From: CAVZBW01 sp963773635
Lineage (GTDB): Bacteria > Actinomycetota > Acidimicrobiia > Acidimicrobiales > RAAP-2
Assembly: GCA_963773635.1 (NCBI GenBank)
Contig: CAVZBW010000005.1
Location: forward strand, 1,178,001-1,242,000
Direction of reading: 5' to 3'
DNA length: 64,000 bases
Position 1 is the first letter of the stretch, and the number at the start of each line of letters is the position of its first letter. The translations under genes were made by a program, and so were the position numbers. Of the stretch, positions 34,900-43,545 are shown piece after piece. A model generated the notes under the pieces. The model worked only from the letters and a program-made list of their open reading frames with translations, had not been told where the DNA came from and did not search any database.

Positions 34900-36510
34900 A
34901 TGAGTAACGCCCCCGCCCGTACCGATGGCGGTGCTCGTCGGCCAGCAGACAGTGCTGGCGAAACCGTCTTGGTCGTCGACTATGGCGCGCAATACGCCCA
35001 GCTGATTGCCCGCCGGGTCAGAGAGGCCCACGTCTACAGCGAGATCGTCCCGCACACGCTGTCGGCCGGAGAGATCCTCGAGAGAAAACCGGCAGCCATC
35101 ATCCTTTCGGGCGGGCCTTCCAGCGTCTATGCCCGCGGAGCGCCGCTTGTCGATCCTGCGCTCCTCACGGCAGGCATTCCCGTAATGGGAATCTGCTATG
35201 GGTTTCAAGCGATGGTCGTCGCCCTGGGTGGCGAGGTGAGCCGAACGGGCACGGCGGAGTCGGGTCGCACCAACGCCACCATCGATCCCCACACCTGGCT
35301 CTTCGATGGACAGCCCGAGCAGCAATCCGTCTGGATGTCTCACAATGACTCGGTGAGCACGCTCCCGGCGATGCTGCGGCCTACGGCGCAGACCCCCGGG
35401 GCAACGGTAGCGGCGTGCGAAAGCGATGACGGGTTGCTCTGCGGAGTGCAATGGCATCCCGAGGTGGCGCACACCGTCCTTGGTCAACGAACCATCGAGC
35501 AATTTCTCCACTCTGCGGCGGAGCTGGAGCCGGAATGGACCATCGACAACATCGTCGAGTCCAAGGTCGCCTCCATCCGAGACCAGGTGGGAACTCACCC
35601 GGTCATCTGTGGGCTGTCGGGAGGAGTCGATTCCGCAGTGGCTGCCGCGCTGGTCCACCGTGCCGTCGGAGACCAGTTGACCTGCGTCTTCATCGATCAC
35701 GGCTTGCTGCGAGAGGGTGAGGCCGAGCAGGTCGAGATCGACTTCGTCAAGGCCACGGGCGTGAAATTGGTGGTCCGCGATGAAAGGTGCCGCTTCCTCA
35801 AGGCGCTCGCCGACGAGACGGATCCGGAGCAGAAGCGACGAATAATCGGGCGAGAGTTCATCGGGGCCTTCGAAGATGCCGCGAGCGAGATCGTCCAAGG
35901 CCAGGGCCATGACGATCCGATCCGGTTCCTCGTCCAAGGAACGCTGTATCCGGACGTGGTCGAGTCCGGAGGCGGCGAAGGAACCCAGGTCATCAAGAGC
36001 CACCACAACGTCGGCGGACTGCCCGACGATCTGAGGTTCTCGCTGGTTGAGCCCCTCCGGACGTTGTTCAAGGACGAGGTGCGTGCGATCGGCCGGGATC
36101 TCGGCCTGCCACCGGAGATCGTCGGGAGGCATCCCTTCCCCGGACCCGGCCTGGCGATACGCATCGTCGGCAACGTGACGGAGGAGAACCTCGCCATCGT
36201 TCGCGCCGCAGACGCCATTGCACAGGACGAGCTCATGCGATCGGGTCTGCACGGGGAGGTCTGGCAGTTTCCGGTCGTCCTGCTGGCCGACATTCGATCC
36301 GTCGGCGTCCAGGGAGACGGTCGCACCTACGGGCACCCCATCGTGCTTCGACCGGTCACGAGTGAGGACGCGATGACGGCCGACTGGGCCCGGCTGCCCT
36401 ACGACCTTCTCGAACGGATCTCCAAGCGCATCACCGACGAGGTCGAGGGGGTAAATCGGGTGTTGCTCGACATGACCTCCAAGCCACCCGGCACGATCGA
36501 GTGGCAGTAG
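34900..36510 (+). CDS. guaA: GMP synthase (glutamine-hydrolysing)
   Basis: This enzyme makes GMP from XMP, ATP and glutamine in purine synthesis. The 536-residue length is normal apart from a ~20-residue N-terminal extension. The amidotransferase domain has LVVDYGAQYAQLIARR, the nucleophile Cys99 in GICYGFQ and WHPEVAHT. The ATP-pyrophosphatase domain has LSGGVDSAVAAAL and FIDHGLLREGE. The C-terminal dimerisation domain ends with the conserved PPGTIEWQ. Intact. Single gene with about 160 gene-free bases upstream. Confidence 0.97.
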   Translation: MSNAPARTDGGARRPADSAGETVLVVDYGAQYAQLIARRVREAHVYSEIVPHTLSAGEILERKPAAIILSGGPSSVYARGAPLVDPALLTAGIPVMGICYGFQAMVVALGGEVSRTGTAESGRTNATIDPHTWLFDGQPEQQSVWMSHNDSVSTLPAMLRPTAQTPGATVAACESDDGLLCGVQWHPEVAHTVLGQRTIEQFLHSAAELEPEWTIDNIVESKVASIRDQVGTHPVICGLSGGVDSAVAAALVHRAVGDQLTCVFIDHGLLREGEAEQVEIDFVKATGVKLVVRDERCRFLKALADETDPEQKRRIIGREFIGAFEDAASEIVQGQGHDDPIRFLVQGTLYPDVVESGGGEGTQVIKSHHNVGGLPDDLRFSLVEPLRTLFKDEVRAIGRDLGLPPEIVGRHPFPGPGLAIRIVGNVTEENLAIVRAADAIAQDELMRSGLHGEVWQFPVVLLADIRSVGVQGDGRTYGHPIVLRPVTSEDAMTADWARLPYDLLERISKRITDEVEGVNRVLLDMTSKPPGTIEWQ

Positions 36511-36537
36511 ATCGAGCGGCAGGGGCCGACCCCTCCC

Positions 36538-36816
36538 TCATTGGACTCCGCTCGCAGACGGCTCGCCTCCGAGCCGCCAGTACACCGATCGGCTCGACCC
36601 GGAGCGGAGATCGAGCTTGAAGAGGTTCACGCAGGTGACCCAGACCACCCGGTCGTCCTCGTCCACGGCATAGAGCGTTCGCATCTCGGCCTGCGTCTCC
36701 ATCATGCGGCGGTCCTTCTTCGTCCGGCGGCCCCGCCGGACCCCGCCGGATCCGCGGGCCTTTCGCTGCGGAAGGACGTTGGTGCCGATCCGAACACGCG
36801 TCGCTTCAAGAGTCAC
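36538..36816 (-). CDS. Small protein of unknown function, start uncertain
   Basis: An open frame convergent with guaA. The C-terminal 55 residues (from an ATG pair, MMETQAEMRTLYAVDED, then VVWVTCVNLFKLDL) look protein-like. The upstream part is strongly basic (RRGRRTKKDRR) and may be the true N-terminus; a GTG at 36816 is one candidate start. No RBS is persuasive. No family recognised. Confidence 0.35.
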   Translation of the reverse strand: MTLEATRVRIGTNVLPQRKARGSGGVRRGRRTKKDRRMMETQAEMRTLYAVDEDDRVVWVTCVNLFKLDLRSGSSRSVYWRLGGEPSASGVQ

Positions 36817-36907
36817 CGGAACATCACGACCATGACACGGATGACCAGGCGATCTCATGCGCCGTTGCCGCTGGCTCGGGAATCGCGCAGACGATAGCTT
36901 CGAGTCG

Positions 36908-37864
36908 ATGACGGAGACGCGACACCTGAATGGTCCGATCGGTATCGTCGGCGCCGGCTACATCGGACATCTCTTCGCGCAGCAGTTCGCCTTGGCGGGC
37001 TATGACGTACGCGCATGGTCGCCCACCTCTTCGATTCACACCCTCCAAGACCGACTCCGACAAAGCCTGGGAGCGCTCGCAGAGATCGGTGCGGTCCCAC
37101 CCTCAGAGATCGATGGGGTGCTGACCCGGGTCTCCGTCTGTACCGACATGGCTGACGCCCTGGCACCGTGCGCGGCCGTCATGGAGTCGATCGTCGAGGA
37201 CGCGGAGGTGAAATCCGCCTGCTACCGCCAGGTCGAGGCAGCGATCCGTGCCGACGCCCTCGTGTGGAGCTCGACGTCCAACTTCCCCATGACCCGGCTG
37301 GCCAAGGACATGGTCCATCCCGAACGGGCCATCGTGGTCCATCCGGTACAGACACAGCTGATCATCTTCGTCGAAGTCGTCGCCGGGCAAGAGACCAGCG
37401 ACGCCACTCTGGCGAGCACCCTTGGGTTTTGCGAAGACGTCGGTCTCCGAGCAATTCGGGTCAACAAGGAGATCCCCGGATTCCTCTGGAACCGGGTCTG
37501 GTTCGCGATGTTGCGCGAGATGTTGCACCTCTTGGACATCGAAGCCGTAGATCCACGAGAGCTCGATTCCTTGGTTCAAACCACGCTGCGTGCGTTTATA
37601 CCGGTGTTCGGACCACTGCAGATGACCGATCTCATCGGCCACGACACGCTCCGCGACATCTCCAATGCCCTCTACCCCGAGCTCGCCACCGATCAGACCG
37701 CAGCGAGATCCGTCGAGCAGAACGTCGCCAACGGCCACCTCGGCGTCAAGAGCGGTCAGGGCTTCTACGACGACAATGGCCAACGGGTCGCTGACCTCAC
37801 GAAGAGCCTGTACCGGGCCGCCCGCGAACTGGGAACGGTTGAGGGACTCGATGCCGGGCCGTAG
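36908..37864 (+). CDS. 3-hydroxyacyl-CoA dehydrogenase family protein
   Basis: A 318-residue NAD(P)-binding dehydrogenase. GIVGAGYIGHLFAQQFALAG near residues 12-31 is the Rossmann site. VMESIVEDAEVK, SSTSNFPMTRLA and HPVQTQLIIFVEVV follow the HCDH pattern, with the catalytic His in the HP(x) segment. The C-terminal domain (GFLWNRVWFAMLREMLHLL; HLGVKSGQGFYDD) is present. Members act on 3-hydroxyacyl-CoA, or on L-gulonate or carnitine in relatives of this length. It is followed by a GYD-domain gene 75 bases later. Confidence 0.85.
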   Translation: MTETRHLNGPIGIVGAGYIGHLFAQQFALAGYDVRAWSPTSSIHTLQDRLRQSLGALAEIGAVPPSEIDGVLTRVSVCTDMADALAPCAAVMESIVEDAEVKSACYRQVEAAIRADALVWSSTSNFPMTRLAKDMVHPERAIVVHPVQTQLIIFVEVVAGQETSDATLASTLGFCEDVGLRAIRVNKEIPGFLWNRVWFAMLREMLHLLDIEAVDPRELDSLVQTTLRAFIPVFGPLQMTDLIGHDTLRDISNALYPELATDQTAARSVEQNVANGHLGVKSGQGFYDDNGQRVADLTKSLYRAARELGTVEGLDAGP

Positions 37865-37939
37865 AATTGCTCAGCTGGCCCACTGAGCGCCTTCGACCAC
37901 GTCGTGCGTTCCAGCGGGCGGAGATGAGAGGGGGCTCCG

Positions 37940-38236
37940 ATGCCCAAGTACGTGATCCTCTTGAACTGGACGGACCAAGGCGTCAAAGACGTCAAGGACA
38001 CCGTGAACCGCTATCGGGTGGCCAAACAGCTCGTGGAGAGCAAGGGCGGCAAGTTCGACGCAGTCCTCTGGACGGCGGGCCCCTACGACCTGGTCGCGGT
38101 GACAGACGTGCCGGACGAGGAGACCGGGACAGCCATAAATCTTCTGCTCGGCGCAACCGGCAACCTCCGCACCCTCACGATGCGCGGCTTCACCGAACAG
38201 GAGATGGCCGGGATCCTTGCGAGGATGGACCAGTAG
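37940..38236 (+). CDS. GYD domain protein
   Basis: A 98-residue protein starting MPKYVILLNWTDQGVKDVKD. The GYD signature is present as WTAGPYDLVAVTDVPDE, followed by TLTMRGFTEQEM. GYD proteins are small dimeric alpha-beta folds of unknown role. AGGGGGC-type sequence precedes the ATG. It probably shares a transcript with the preceding dehydrogenase. Confidence 0.85.
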   Translation: MPKYVILLNWTDQGVKDVKDTVNRYRVAKQLVESKGGKFDAVLWTAGPYDLVAVTDVPDEETGTAINLLLGATGNLRTLTMRGFTEQEMAGILARMDQ

Positions 38237-38266
38237 TCCAGATCGCCTGTGGCACCCGGCCAGCCG

Positions 38267-39280
38267 CTACGCGGTAGGCCCGGCGGGCTCGCCAACATCG
38301 GGTTGAGGCGGTGAAGTGCGCCCCATGTTGGTCGCTGGCGCGGCGGGCAGGGGTTGTCGATCGCGCCGTCTGAGGGTGCCCGCAGTGGCGGTGCCCCAGA
38401 TCAGGACCAGGATCCCGTAGAGGCCCAGGGGGGCGGCCGCTGCCGGACCGAAGGCCGCCACCGCCAGGGAGGCGGCGATGGCGAAGTCACGCATGGACGT
38501 CGTGAGCAGCACGGCGTCGGCCGTCGGCCGCTGGCTCCGGCGACCGAGGAGCCAGCCGACCACGGCGGAGCCGGCGAGGAAGACGACCAAGCCACCGAGC
38601 ACGCCGAGGTAGCGACTGGAGAGGTGGACTTCGGAGGCGATAAGAGCGACCAAGGCCGAGACGGTGACCGTGGCAGTCGCGGAGGCGGTCGCTTCGATCT
38701 TGGGACCGGGCGCCCGGGCGGCACGCAGGAGCAGTCCGGCGGCCAGCGGGAGGGCGACGACGAGAGCCAGGTTCACGATGATCTGACCGGAGTCGATGCT
38801 GACGTGGCCGGCCTCGAGAGCGAGGGTCGGTCCAGCGATGGCGATGGCTCCCACGGTGGAGGCAATGAGGATTCCCGCCGCAAGTACGGTCGCACCGCCG
38901 GCCATGGCAGTGGTGGCCACCGACGCGATCTCACAGGGAGCCAGACCGACGGCCATGACCCCGTCGCGCAGCGAGCCCGCGGCCACCAGCCGAGAAGCCG
39001 CCCAGGACAGGGCGGGCAGCACCGTGATCCCGGCGAGCAGGCAAGCGAGAAGGGGGCGCCAGGTGCCACCCAGATGGCGCAACGCCGCCGGCTCGACACC
39101 GAGCGCGGTGGCGAACACCAGGACGGCAAGGAGAACATTGATGCCCTCGTGGGCAGCCAGCCAGGCCAGGGGTGGCTGCAGGCTGAGCCCGATAACCGCG
39201 GCGACAACGACGCCGAGCAACTCCGGGTAGGCGCGGACCAGCGAGCGCAAGCGAGTGAGGCTCTCGACCCCCGCGGTCAT
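38267..39280 (-). CDS. BASS-type transporter (bile acid:sodium symporter/ACR3 superfamily)
   Basis: A 337-residue membrane protein with about ten hydrophobic helices. The fourth-helix region reads VGLAPCEIASVATTAMAGG, in which Cys116 sits where BASS/ACR3 carriers have their conserved APC or CPGG motif. The second repeat has TSMRDFAIAASLAVAAFGP. The ATG overlaps the MerR stop as ATGA, so the regulator and carrier form one operon. Cys-rich MerR context makes a metal(loid) or thiol-conjugate efflux role plausible, but organic-anion uptake is equally possible. Confidence 0.75.
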   Translation of the reverse strand: MTAGVESLTRLRSLVRAYPELLGVVVAAVIGLSLQPPLAWLAAHEGINVLLAVLVFATALGVEPAALRHLGGTWRPLLACLLAGITVLPALSWAASRLVAAGSLRDGVMAVGLAPCEIASVATTAMAGGATVLAAGILIASTVGAIAIAGPTLALEAGHVSIDSGQIIVNLALVVALPLAAGLLLRAARAPGPKIEATASATATVTVSALVALIASEVHLSSRYLGVLGGLVVFLAGSAVVGWLLGRRSQRPTADAVLLTTSMRDFAIAASLAVAAFGPAAAAPLGLYGILVLIWGTATAGTLRRRDRQPLPAAPATNMGRTSPPQPDVGEPAGPTA

Positions 39281-40023
39281 CCGTGAGGAGGTGAATCCTG
39301 GGGGAACAACGCCTCGAGAATGCCGGGAGCGCCAGGGGCACGTGCAGTGACGGTCAGCTCCTCGGCTCCGATGTCGAGCCGAAAGCGGGCCGGAGCACAG
39401 CAGCCGCTCTCCTTGGCGCACAGGCTGGCAACGGCCGCGACCACGTCCGGGTCGGCCGCAAAGACGAGCCGCACGGCGTCGCCGTCTTGGCACACCGACC
39501 TGGCCGCGGCGGTCAACTCTCTCCACTCGGCCAACCGTGCACCCAACGAGTCGTCGTCGAGCGAGCAGCCCCACGCCGCCCGGCCGGCCACCGATTCCTC
39601 GCCCGTGACATCGAGGTCCGATTCGCAGCTGCAGCCCTTCCCGCACAATTCCGGGCCCGGGTCGCGGCTGGCCAAGCGGCGCAGCACGGTGGACAGCTGG
39701 GCTCGGAACGCTTCCAGCTCGCGTCGCTGGGCCTCAACCTGATCGATCCGCTTGCCGAGAAACCTGCGCAGGCTGGCCTGCAAGAGACGGCACTCGGTGT
39801 CTGGCCACGCCGTCACCAGTTCGATGATCTCCTCCAGGCTCATACCGATGCCCTTGGCCCGTTTGATAAAGACCAATGCGTCCGCCGCGGAGGGATCGAA
39901 CAGGCGATAGCCGTTGTCCGCCCGTCTGGCCGGCGGCAGCAAGCCGAGCCGCTCGTAGTAGCGCACCGTCGAAGCCGGCACGCCGGCCGATTCGGCCAGC
40001 TCGGCAACCCGTAGACCGTCCAC
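39277..40023 (-). CDS. MerR family regulator with Cys-rich C-terminal domain
   Basis: A 248-residue protein from GTG at 40023. The N-terminal winged helix (GLRVAELAESAGVPASTVRY, then YERLGLLPPARRADNGYR) and a coiled-coil dimer helix are normal. The extra C-terminal domain has Cys78 (TECRLL), CGKGCSCES (127-133), WGCS (153) and KESGCCAPARFRL. Such cysteines are typical of metal or metalloid sensing. It is the first gene of the operon with the BASS transporter and has a textbook MerR promoter upstream. Confidence 0.88.
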   Translation of the reverse strand: MDGLRVAELAESAGVPASTVRYYERLGLLPPARRADNGYRLFDPSAADALVFIKRAKGIGMSLEEIIELVTAWPDTECRLLQASLRRFLGKRIDQVEAQRRELEAFRAQLSTVLRRLASRDPGPELCGKGCSCESDLDVTGEESVAGRAAWGCSLDDDSLGARLAEWRELTAAARSVCQDGDAVRLVFAADPDVVAAVASLCAKESGCCAPARFRLDIGAEELTVTARAPGAPGILEALFPQDSPPHG

Positions 40024-40030
40024 GGCGACA

Positions 40031-40061
40031 GGGTAAACCTTGAACCCAGCTTCAAGGTCAA
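40031..40061 (-). promoter_or_regulatory. MerR-type promoter with 8-6-8 operator
   Basis: On the minus strand TTGACC (40061-40056) and TTACCC (40036-40031) are 19 bases apart, the long spacing MerR activators correct. Within the spacer, ACCTTGAA and TTCAAGGT (40037-40044 and 40051-40058) form a perfect inverted repeat around six bases. The GTG start of merR lies eight bases after the -10 box. Confidence 0.8.
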
Positions 40062-40129
40062 GTCCTTCCCGAGCTCTGTGGATCCGAGGAGGAGCGGGGG
40101 CTCTGGGCGCCGCAGGGACGATCACTCAC

Positions 40130-40330
40130 CGACGAGTTGCGCGTTGCGGTCTTCGACCAACGGGCCGCGGGGCAGTCACCGGCACACTCCGAGCTTCTCG
40201 CGGGCCACATCCCCCACGCCCGCCTCGTGCAGGTGGAAGGGGCCGGCCACCTCATCCACGTTGAGCGTGCCGAACCTGGTGATCGACGAGATCACCTTCC
40301 TGGCCGAGGGCATCAGGGGAGGGTCGAATC
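40130..40330 (+). pseudogene. C-terminal relic of an alpha/beta hydrolase (cyclase-fused type)
   Basis: The frame near 40170-40280 reads AHSELLAGHIPHARLVQVEG then AGHLIHVERAEP, which is the His-containing end of an alpha/beta hydrolase domain. One frame over, LVIDEITFLAEG resumes near 40280. The nucleophile part and any cyclase domain are absent. It lies between the MerR operator and the phosphoesterase gene. A decayed adenylate cyclase-hydrolase fusion is the likeliest source. Confidence 0.6.
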
Positions 40331-40377
40331 GGTCATTGGCATTGCAGAGGCCCCAGACGTCAGACCGGTGGCGGTTC

Positions 40378-41955
40378 TCATTGGTTCGGGCCGACACTCG
40401 GTGGTGTCGCCGTGCAGCCGTCACAGGGCCCCGTGCCGCTGAAGTGGGCGGGGATGCTCGGTGAGTCGGTGGGCGGGTTGGTCGGCAAGAGCACCGGAGC
40501 CCGCGGCGCCTGGTTGAAGTCGAAGTCGCTCGCCACGTTGCCGAGAATCTGCTCATTTTCACGCACGTCGGGGCGAGGATCCGAGCGGCCGTCGGTCTTG
40601 GGATTGAGCCGCGAGCCGCCGAGAAAGTCGTCCTCGATGAACTTCAAGTACGCGTCGCTGCTGAGGGTCTGGTGGTCGACGTAGCCCTTCTTGGAGTAGG
40701 GCGAGATCACCATCGCTGGCACCCGCAGGCCATAGCCATTCTGATCGACCGGAGGCGGCACGGCACCGTCGTAAAAGCCGCCCCAATCGTCCCACTGCAA
40801 GAAGATTGCGGTCGAGTCCCAATCGGGGCTCTTCATCGCCGCGTTGATCACCGCGGTGACGTAGGCCTGGCCCTGATGGACGCTGGCCGGCGGGTGCTCA
40901 CTGTCAGCTTGCGAGGGGGTGACCCACGTGACGGCAGGCAGTTTGCCGGCCTTGGCCGCCGCGAAATAGCTGTTGAGCGGCTGGATGTTTCGCAATTGGT
41001 GGTCCTTCTGAACGTCCTCGAAGATCGGCAACGGGTTCCAGATTCCCGGCGTCAGGTAACTCTGCGCGACCGGTGGACAGGCCACGTCGCCGTCGTTCTC
41101 ACAGTCGGGCTGGTCCCCCGTCTGGACGTAATAGGCCCAGGGGACGTGCTGGTTGTAGAGGAGCCAGGTGACGTCCGTCCACGCGTTGGTGACGTCAGCG
41201 GTGCCGGTATCGATTGCCTGGTCCACATACTTCTGCATCTGGGCGGGCGTGTACGGACCCCTGATCTCATTGGTGCAGCTCGACGGCGCCGGGCTCGAGC
41301 AGCGGGCCGACCAGCCCGAGACGAGGTACAGATGGTCGGGTAGCGACCACGACTTCACCGGCTCGAACATGTGGTCGTCCAGCACGAAATCCTTGGCATA
41401 CGTCCAGTAGTTGGGGATCTCCGCCGCCGTGTGGTAGCCCATGACGTCGGGTGTGGAGGAGTCGGAGCATGCGGGGTCGTTGAGGTTGGCACCGCAGCCC
41501 TTCTTGGAGCCCGATGCCTGCTTGACGAACCCGTCCATCCTCCCGCCGTCGACGTCGACCCTGGCAGCGGCGACGTTATGGGGGCCACCACCGTTGACGT
41601 CGGCGGTGTCGTGATAGGGCATTTGGCAACCGCCGCTCGGGACGGGCGCGCACACGGTCGGATGCCCGTTCTTCATCGGGATGCCATCTGCGCCGGGAAA
41701 GGTCCCGAAGTAGCTGTCGAAGGAACGATTCTCCTGCTCAATAATGATGACGTGCTTGATCTTGTGAATGCCCGCCGGCACGTTGTAATGGCCCGTCGGA
41801 CCTCCGGTCACTCGCTCGACGGCGGCCGTCGCTGGGGGCGAGCTGCCACAGACGGCAATCACGCCGGACAGCATGAGCATCACCGCCACCGCCGGCAGAC
41901 TCGTCCGGCGTCGCCACAACGCGGTGGGCAGGATCGACCATCGAGTACAGCGCAC
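40378..41955 (-). CDS. Secreted phosphoesterase (phospholipase C/acid phosphatase family)
   Basis: A 525-residue protein. A long basic leader and hydrophobic signal (residues ~18-45) direct export. The family motif IIEQENRSFDSYFG at 71-84 and MFEPVKSWSLPDHLYLVSGW, QWDDWGGFYDGAVPPP and RVPAMVISPYSKKG are those of the PF04185 phosphoesterases. GTG start at 41955, immediately after the TGA of the preceding gene, with AAGGAG inside its last codons, so the two are translationally linked. It may release phosphate or lipid head groups outside the cell. Confidence 0.88.
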   Translation of the reverse strand: MRCTRWSILPTALWRRRTSLPAVAVMLMLSGVIAVCGSSPPATAAVERVTGGPTGHYNVPAGIHKIKHVIIIEQENRSFDSYFGTFPGADGIPMKNGHPTVCAPVPSGGCQMPYHDTADVNGGGPHNVAAARVDVDGGRMDGFVKQASGSKKGCGANLNDPACSDSSTPDVMGYHTAAEIPNYWTYAKDFVLDDHMFEPVKSWSLPDHLYLVSGWSARCSSPAPSSCTNEIRGPYTPAQMQKYVDQAIDTGTADVTNAWTDVTWLLYNQHVPWAYYVQTGDQPDCENDGDVACPPVAQSYLTPGIWNPLPIFEDVQKDHQLRNIQPLNSYFAAAKAGKLPAVTWVTPSQADSEHPPASVHQGQAYVTAVINAAMKSPDWDSTAIFLQWDDWGGFYDGAVPPPVDQNGYGLRVPAMVISPYSKKGYVDHQTLSSDAYLKFIEDDFLGGSRLNPKTDGRSDPRPDVRENEQILGNVASDFDFNQAPRAPVLLPTNPPTDSPSIPAHFSGTGPCDGCTATPPSVGPNQ

Positions 41956-43476
41956 TCAGGTCTCCTTTCTGATGCTTCCCAGATGGAGCGCGCCGAGACC
42001 GGACGTGGCCACCCACGCGGTGCCATCTGCGGGATAGAAGTTGCAGTCGTAGCCCCCATAGTAGAGACGATCGTCACCAAACGGTGAAGGAACGATCGTC
42101 CGTATGGAAACGAAGGCCTGGCCAGTGCGGATCGGGTCTCCCACACGACCCGAGACGTCGAAGTCAGGGCCGGAAAGACAGCGAAGGCCGTAGGACTGGG
42201 TGGATGGCAACGGGGTGCGAACCGCAAAGCACGCGGCGGCGTCGAAATGGACGACTCCGGAGGCCACCGGTCCACAGGTTCTGGTAGGTGGGCAGGAGTC
42301 CAGGTAACCCCATTCGAAACCGAACGGTTGGCGCTCTGCACCGTCGATGGTCACGCTGCCGAAGTCACCGTTGTTGTAGGCAGCAATCACGTAGACGATC
42401 GATCCCTTGCCCTTCTCCGGAACGGTTGTCCCCTCGGCGGCGAGCATCCGGCGAATCGCCGGGATAGGCGAGAACTCCAGGGACGGGACGAGACCTGAGA
42501 CGCCAGCACCCGGGCCGGCCGAACTGGACGCGTCGATCTGACCTCTCGGGAGGTCATCCAACCGATAGACGTTCCCATTGCCTTCGGCGGACACCAGCAG
42601 CGAAGGTGAGCCATGTTCGGTGACGCAGGTAATCCCACGAAGCCCGCTGTTGTGGGCCCCAACCGGCGGCTCCTGGTAGACGAGCACCCAGCGGGCGACC
42701 CCTGCAGGGAGGTTCCCATCGTTGCGCCGATAGAGCTTGGTGTTGATGGTCGCGTACAGCGCCCCGGCGCATTCGGCGAACCCGGTTACCTTTTGGGTCG
42801 GCACGCCCGGCGCACCCGACGCCACGCTGAGCTCGGGAGTCGGGTCAAACACGAGCGAACGGGAGCTCGAGGACCATACGCCCCTCAAGATTCCCGTCGG
42901 GTTCACTCCTGCGTAGACAGCCCACTGACCGCCGGACTCGTGGGCCCCGAAGGCTCGTACGTCGTCGCCGGCAGACGACAGGACATAGGAGTCCGAGGGC
43001 GCGAAGGAATGGGCACCGTCGAGCGCCCATTGCAGCTCTGAATTTCCGCCGAGCACGGCCTGGGTAACCAGCAACGATCGGCCCTGGCCGAGCCCTTGAT
43101 CGGCCGGAATCGGGAAGGAGTCGAGCGCTTGTACTCGAAGCCCCTGTGTCTGCTCGAAGACCCTCCACGGGCCGCTCGCGCGAGCCTTTACCAGGATCTG
43201 GCCGTACGCCATTGGTCCTTGGAGTTCCCATTGGTCGGTGGCAGCAAAGATTCGATTGTCCTGCGTCACGAGCGCATTGGTCTCCGTGTCATGGATGACG
43301 GGCGATCTCTCGTTGGTCGTGTATGCCTGGCGTTGCGCGGCGACGCCGAGAGTGCCGCCGGCGCCTGTGGATGGTGATGCCGAAGCTCTCGTGCCCCCGA
43401 AACCCGGCTGCGCCCAAATGACGCTGGACGCGACCAGGGCCATCCCCACTCCCCACGTCGCGGGGCGACTGAGCAT
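41956..43476 (-). CDS. Secreted beta-rich protein of unknown function (possible propeller)
   Basis: A 506-residue protein with a signal (MLSRPATWGVGMALVASSVIWA). The mature part is beta-strand and Gly/Ser-rich with recurring aromatic strands (QWAVYAGVNPTG; RWVLVYQEPP; YVIAAYNNGDFGS), compatible with a beta-propeller. Eight cysteines are present, several paired by spacing (FAECAG, ITCVTE, DSCPPTRTCG). It is co-transcribed with the phosphoesterase directly downstream. The transcript appears leaderless from a promoter overlapped by a MarR-type palindrome. I do not recognise the family. Confidence 0.7.
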   Translation of the reverse strand: MLSRPATWGVGMALVASSVIWAQPGFGGTRASASPSTGAGGTLGVAAQRQAYTTNERSPVIHDTETNALVTQDNRIFAATDQWELQGPMAYGQILVKARASGPWRVFEQTQGLRVQALDSFPIPADQGLGQGRSLLVTQAVLGGNSELQWALDGAHSFAPSDSYVLSSAGDDVRAFGAHESGGQWAVYAGVNPTGILRGVWSSSSRSLVFDPTPELSVASGAPGVPTQKVTGFAECAGALYATINTKLYRRNDGNLPAGVARWVLVYQEPPVGAHNSGLRGITCVTEHGSPSLLVSAEGNGNVYRLDDLPRGQIDASSSAGPGAGVSGLVPSLEFSPIPAIRRMLAAEGTTVPEKGKGSIVYVIAAYNNGDFGSVTIDGAERQPFGFEWGYLDSCPPTRTCGPVASGVVHFDAAACFAVRTPLPSTQSYGLRCLSGPDFDVSGRVGDPIRTGQAFVSIRTIVPSPFGDDRLYYGGYDCNFYPADGTAWVATSGLGALHLGSIRKET

Positions 43477-43482
43477 CCTTCG

Positions 43483-43523
43483 AGTATGTGTGGCTGCCGT
43501 CTATTCTGTCAACCGTGGTTGAC
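43483..43523. promoter_or_regulatory. Divergent MarR control site with perfect palindrome
   Basis: GTCAACC and GGTTGAC (43508-43514 and 43517-43523) form a perfect inverted repeat with a 2-base centre. On the minus strand TTGACA (43512-43507) lies inside it and CATACT (43488-43483) is 18 bases away; the ATG at 43476 follows after six bases. MarR binding would therefore block the -35 box of the secreted-protein operon. Confidence 0.72.
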
Positions 43524-43545
43524 GATTCTGGCGCGGGAGCGATTC

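Noticed and set aside
36284..36300. Third near-copy of the CTGGCCGACATTC string in guaA
   Set aside because: It falls inside coding sequence (LLADIRS) and is a chance partial match, so it is not counted with the flanking repeat at 28213 and 30049.
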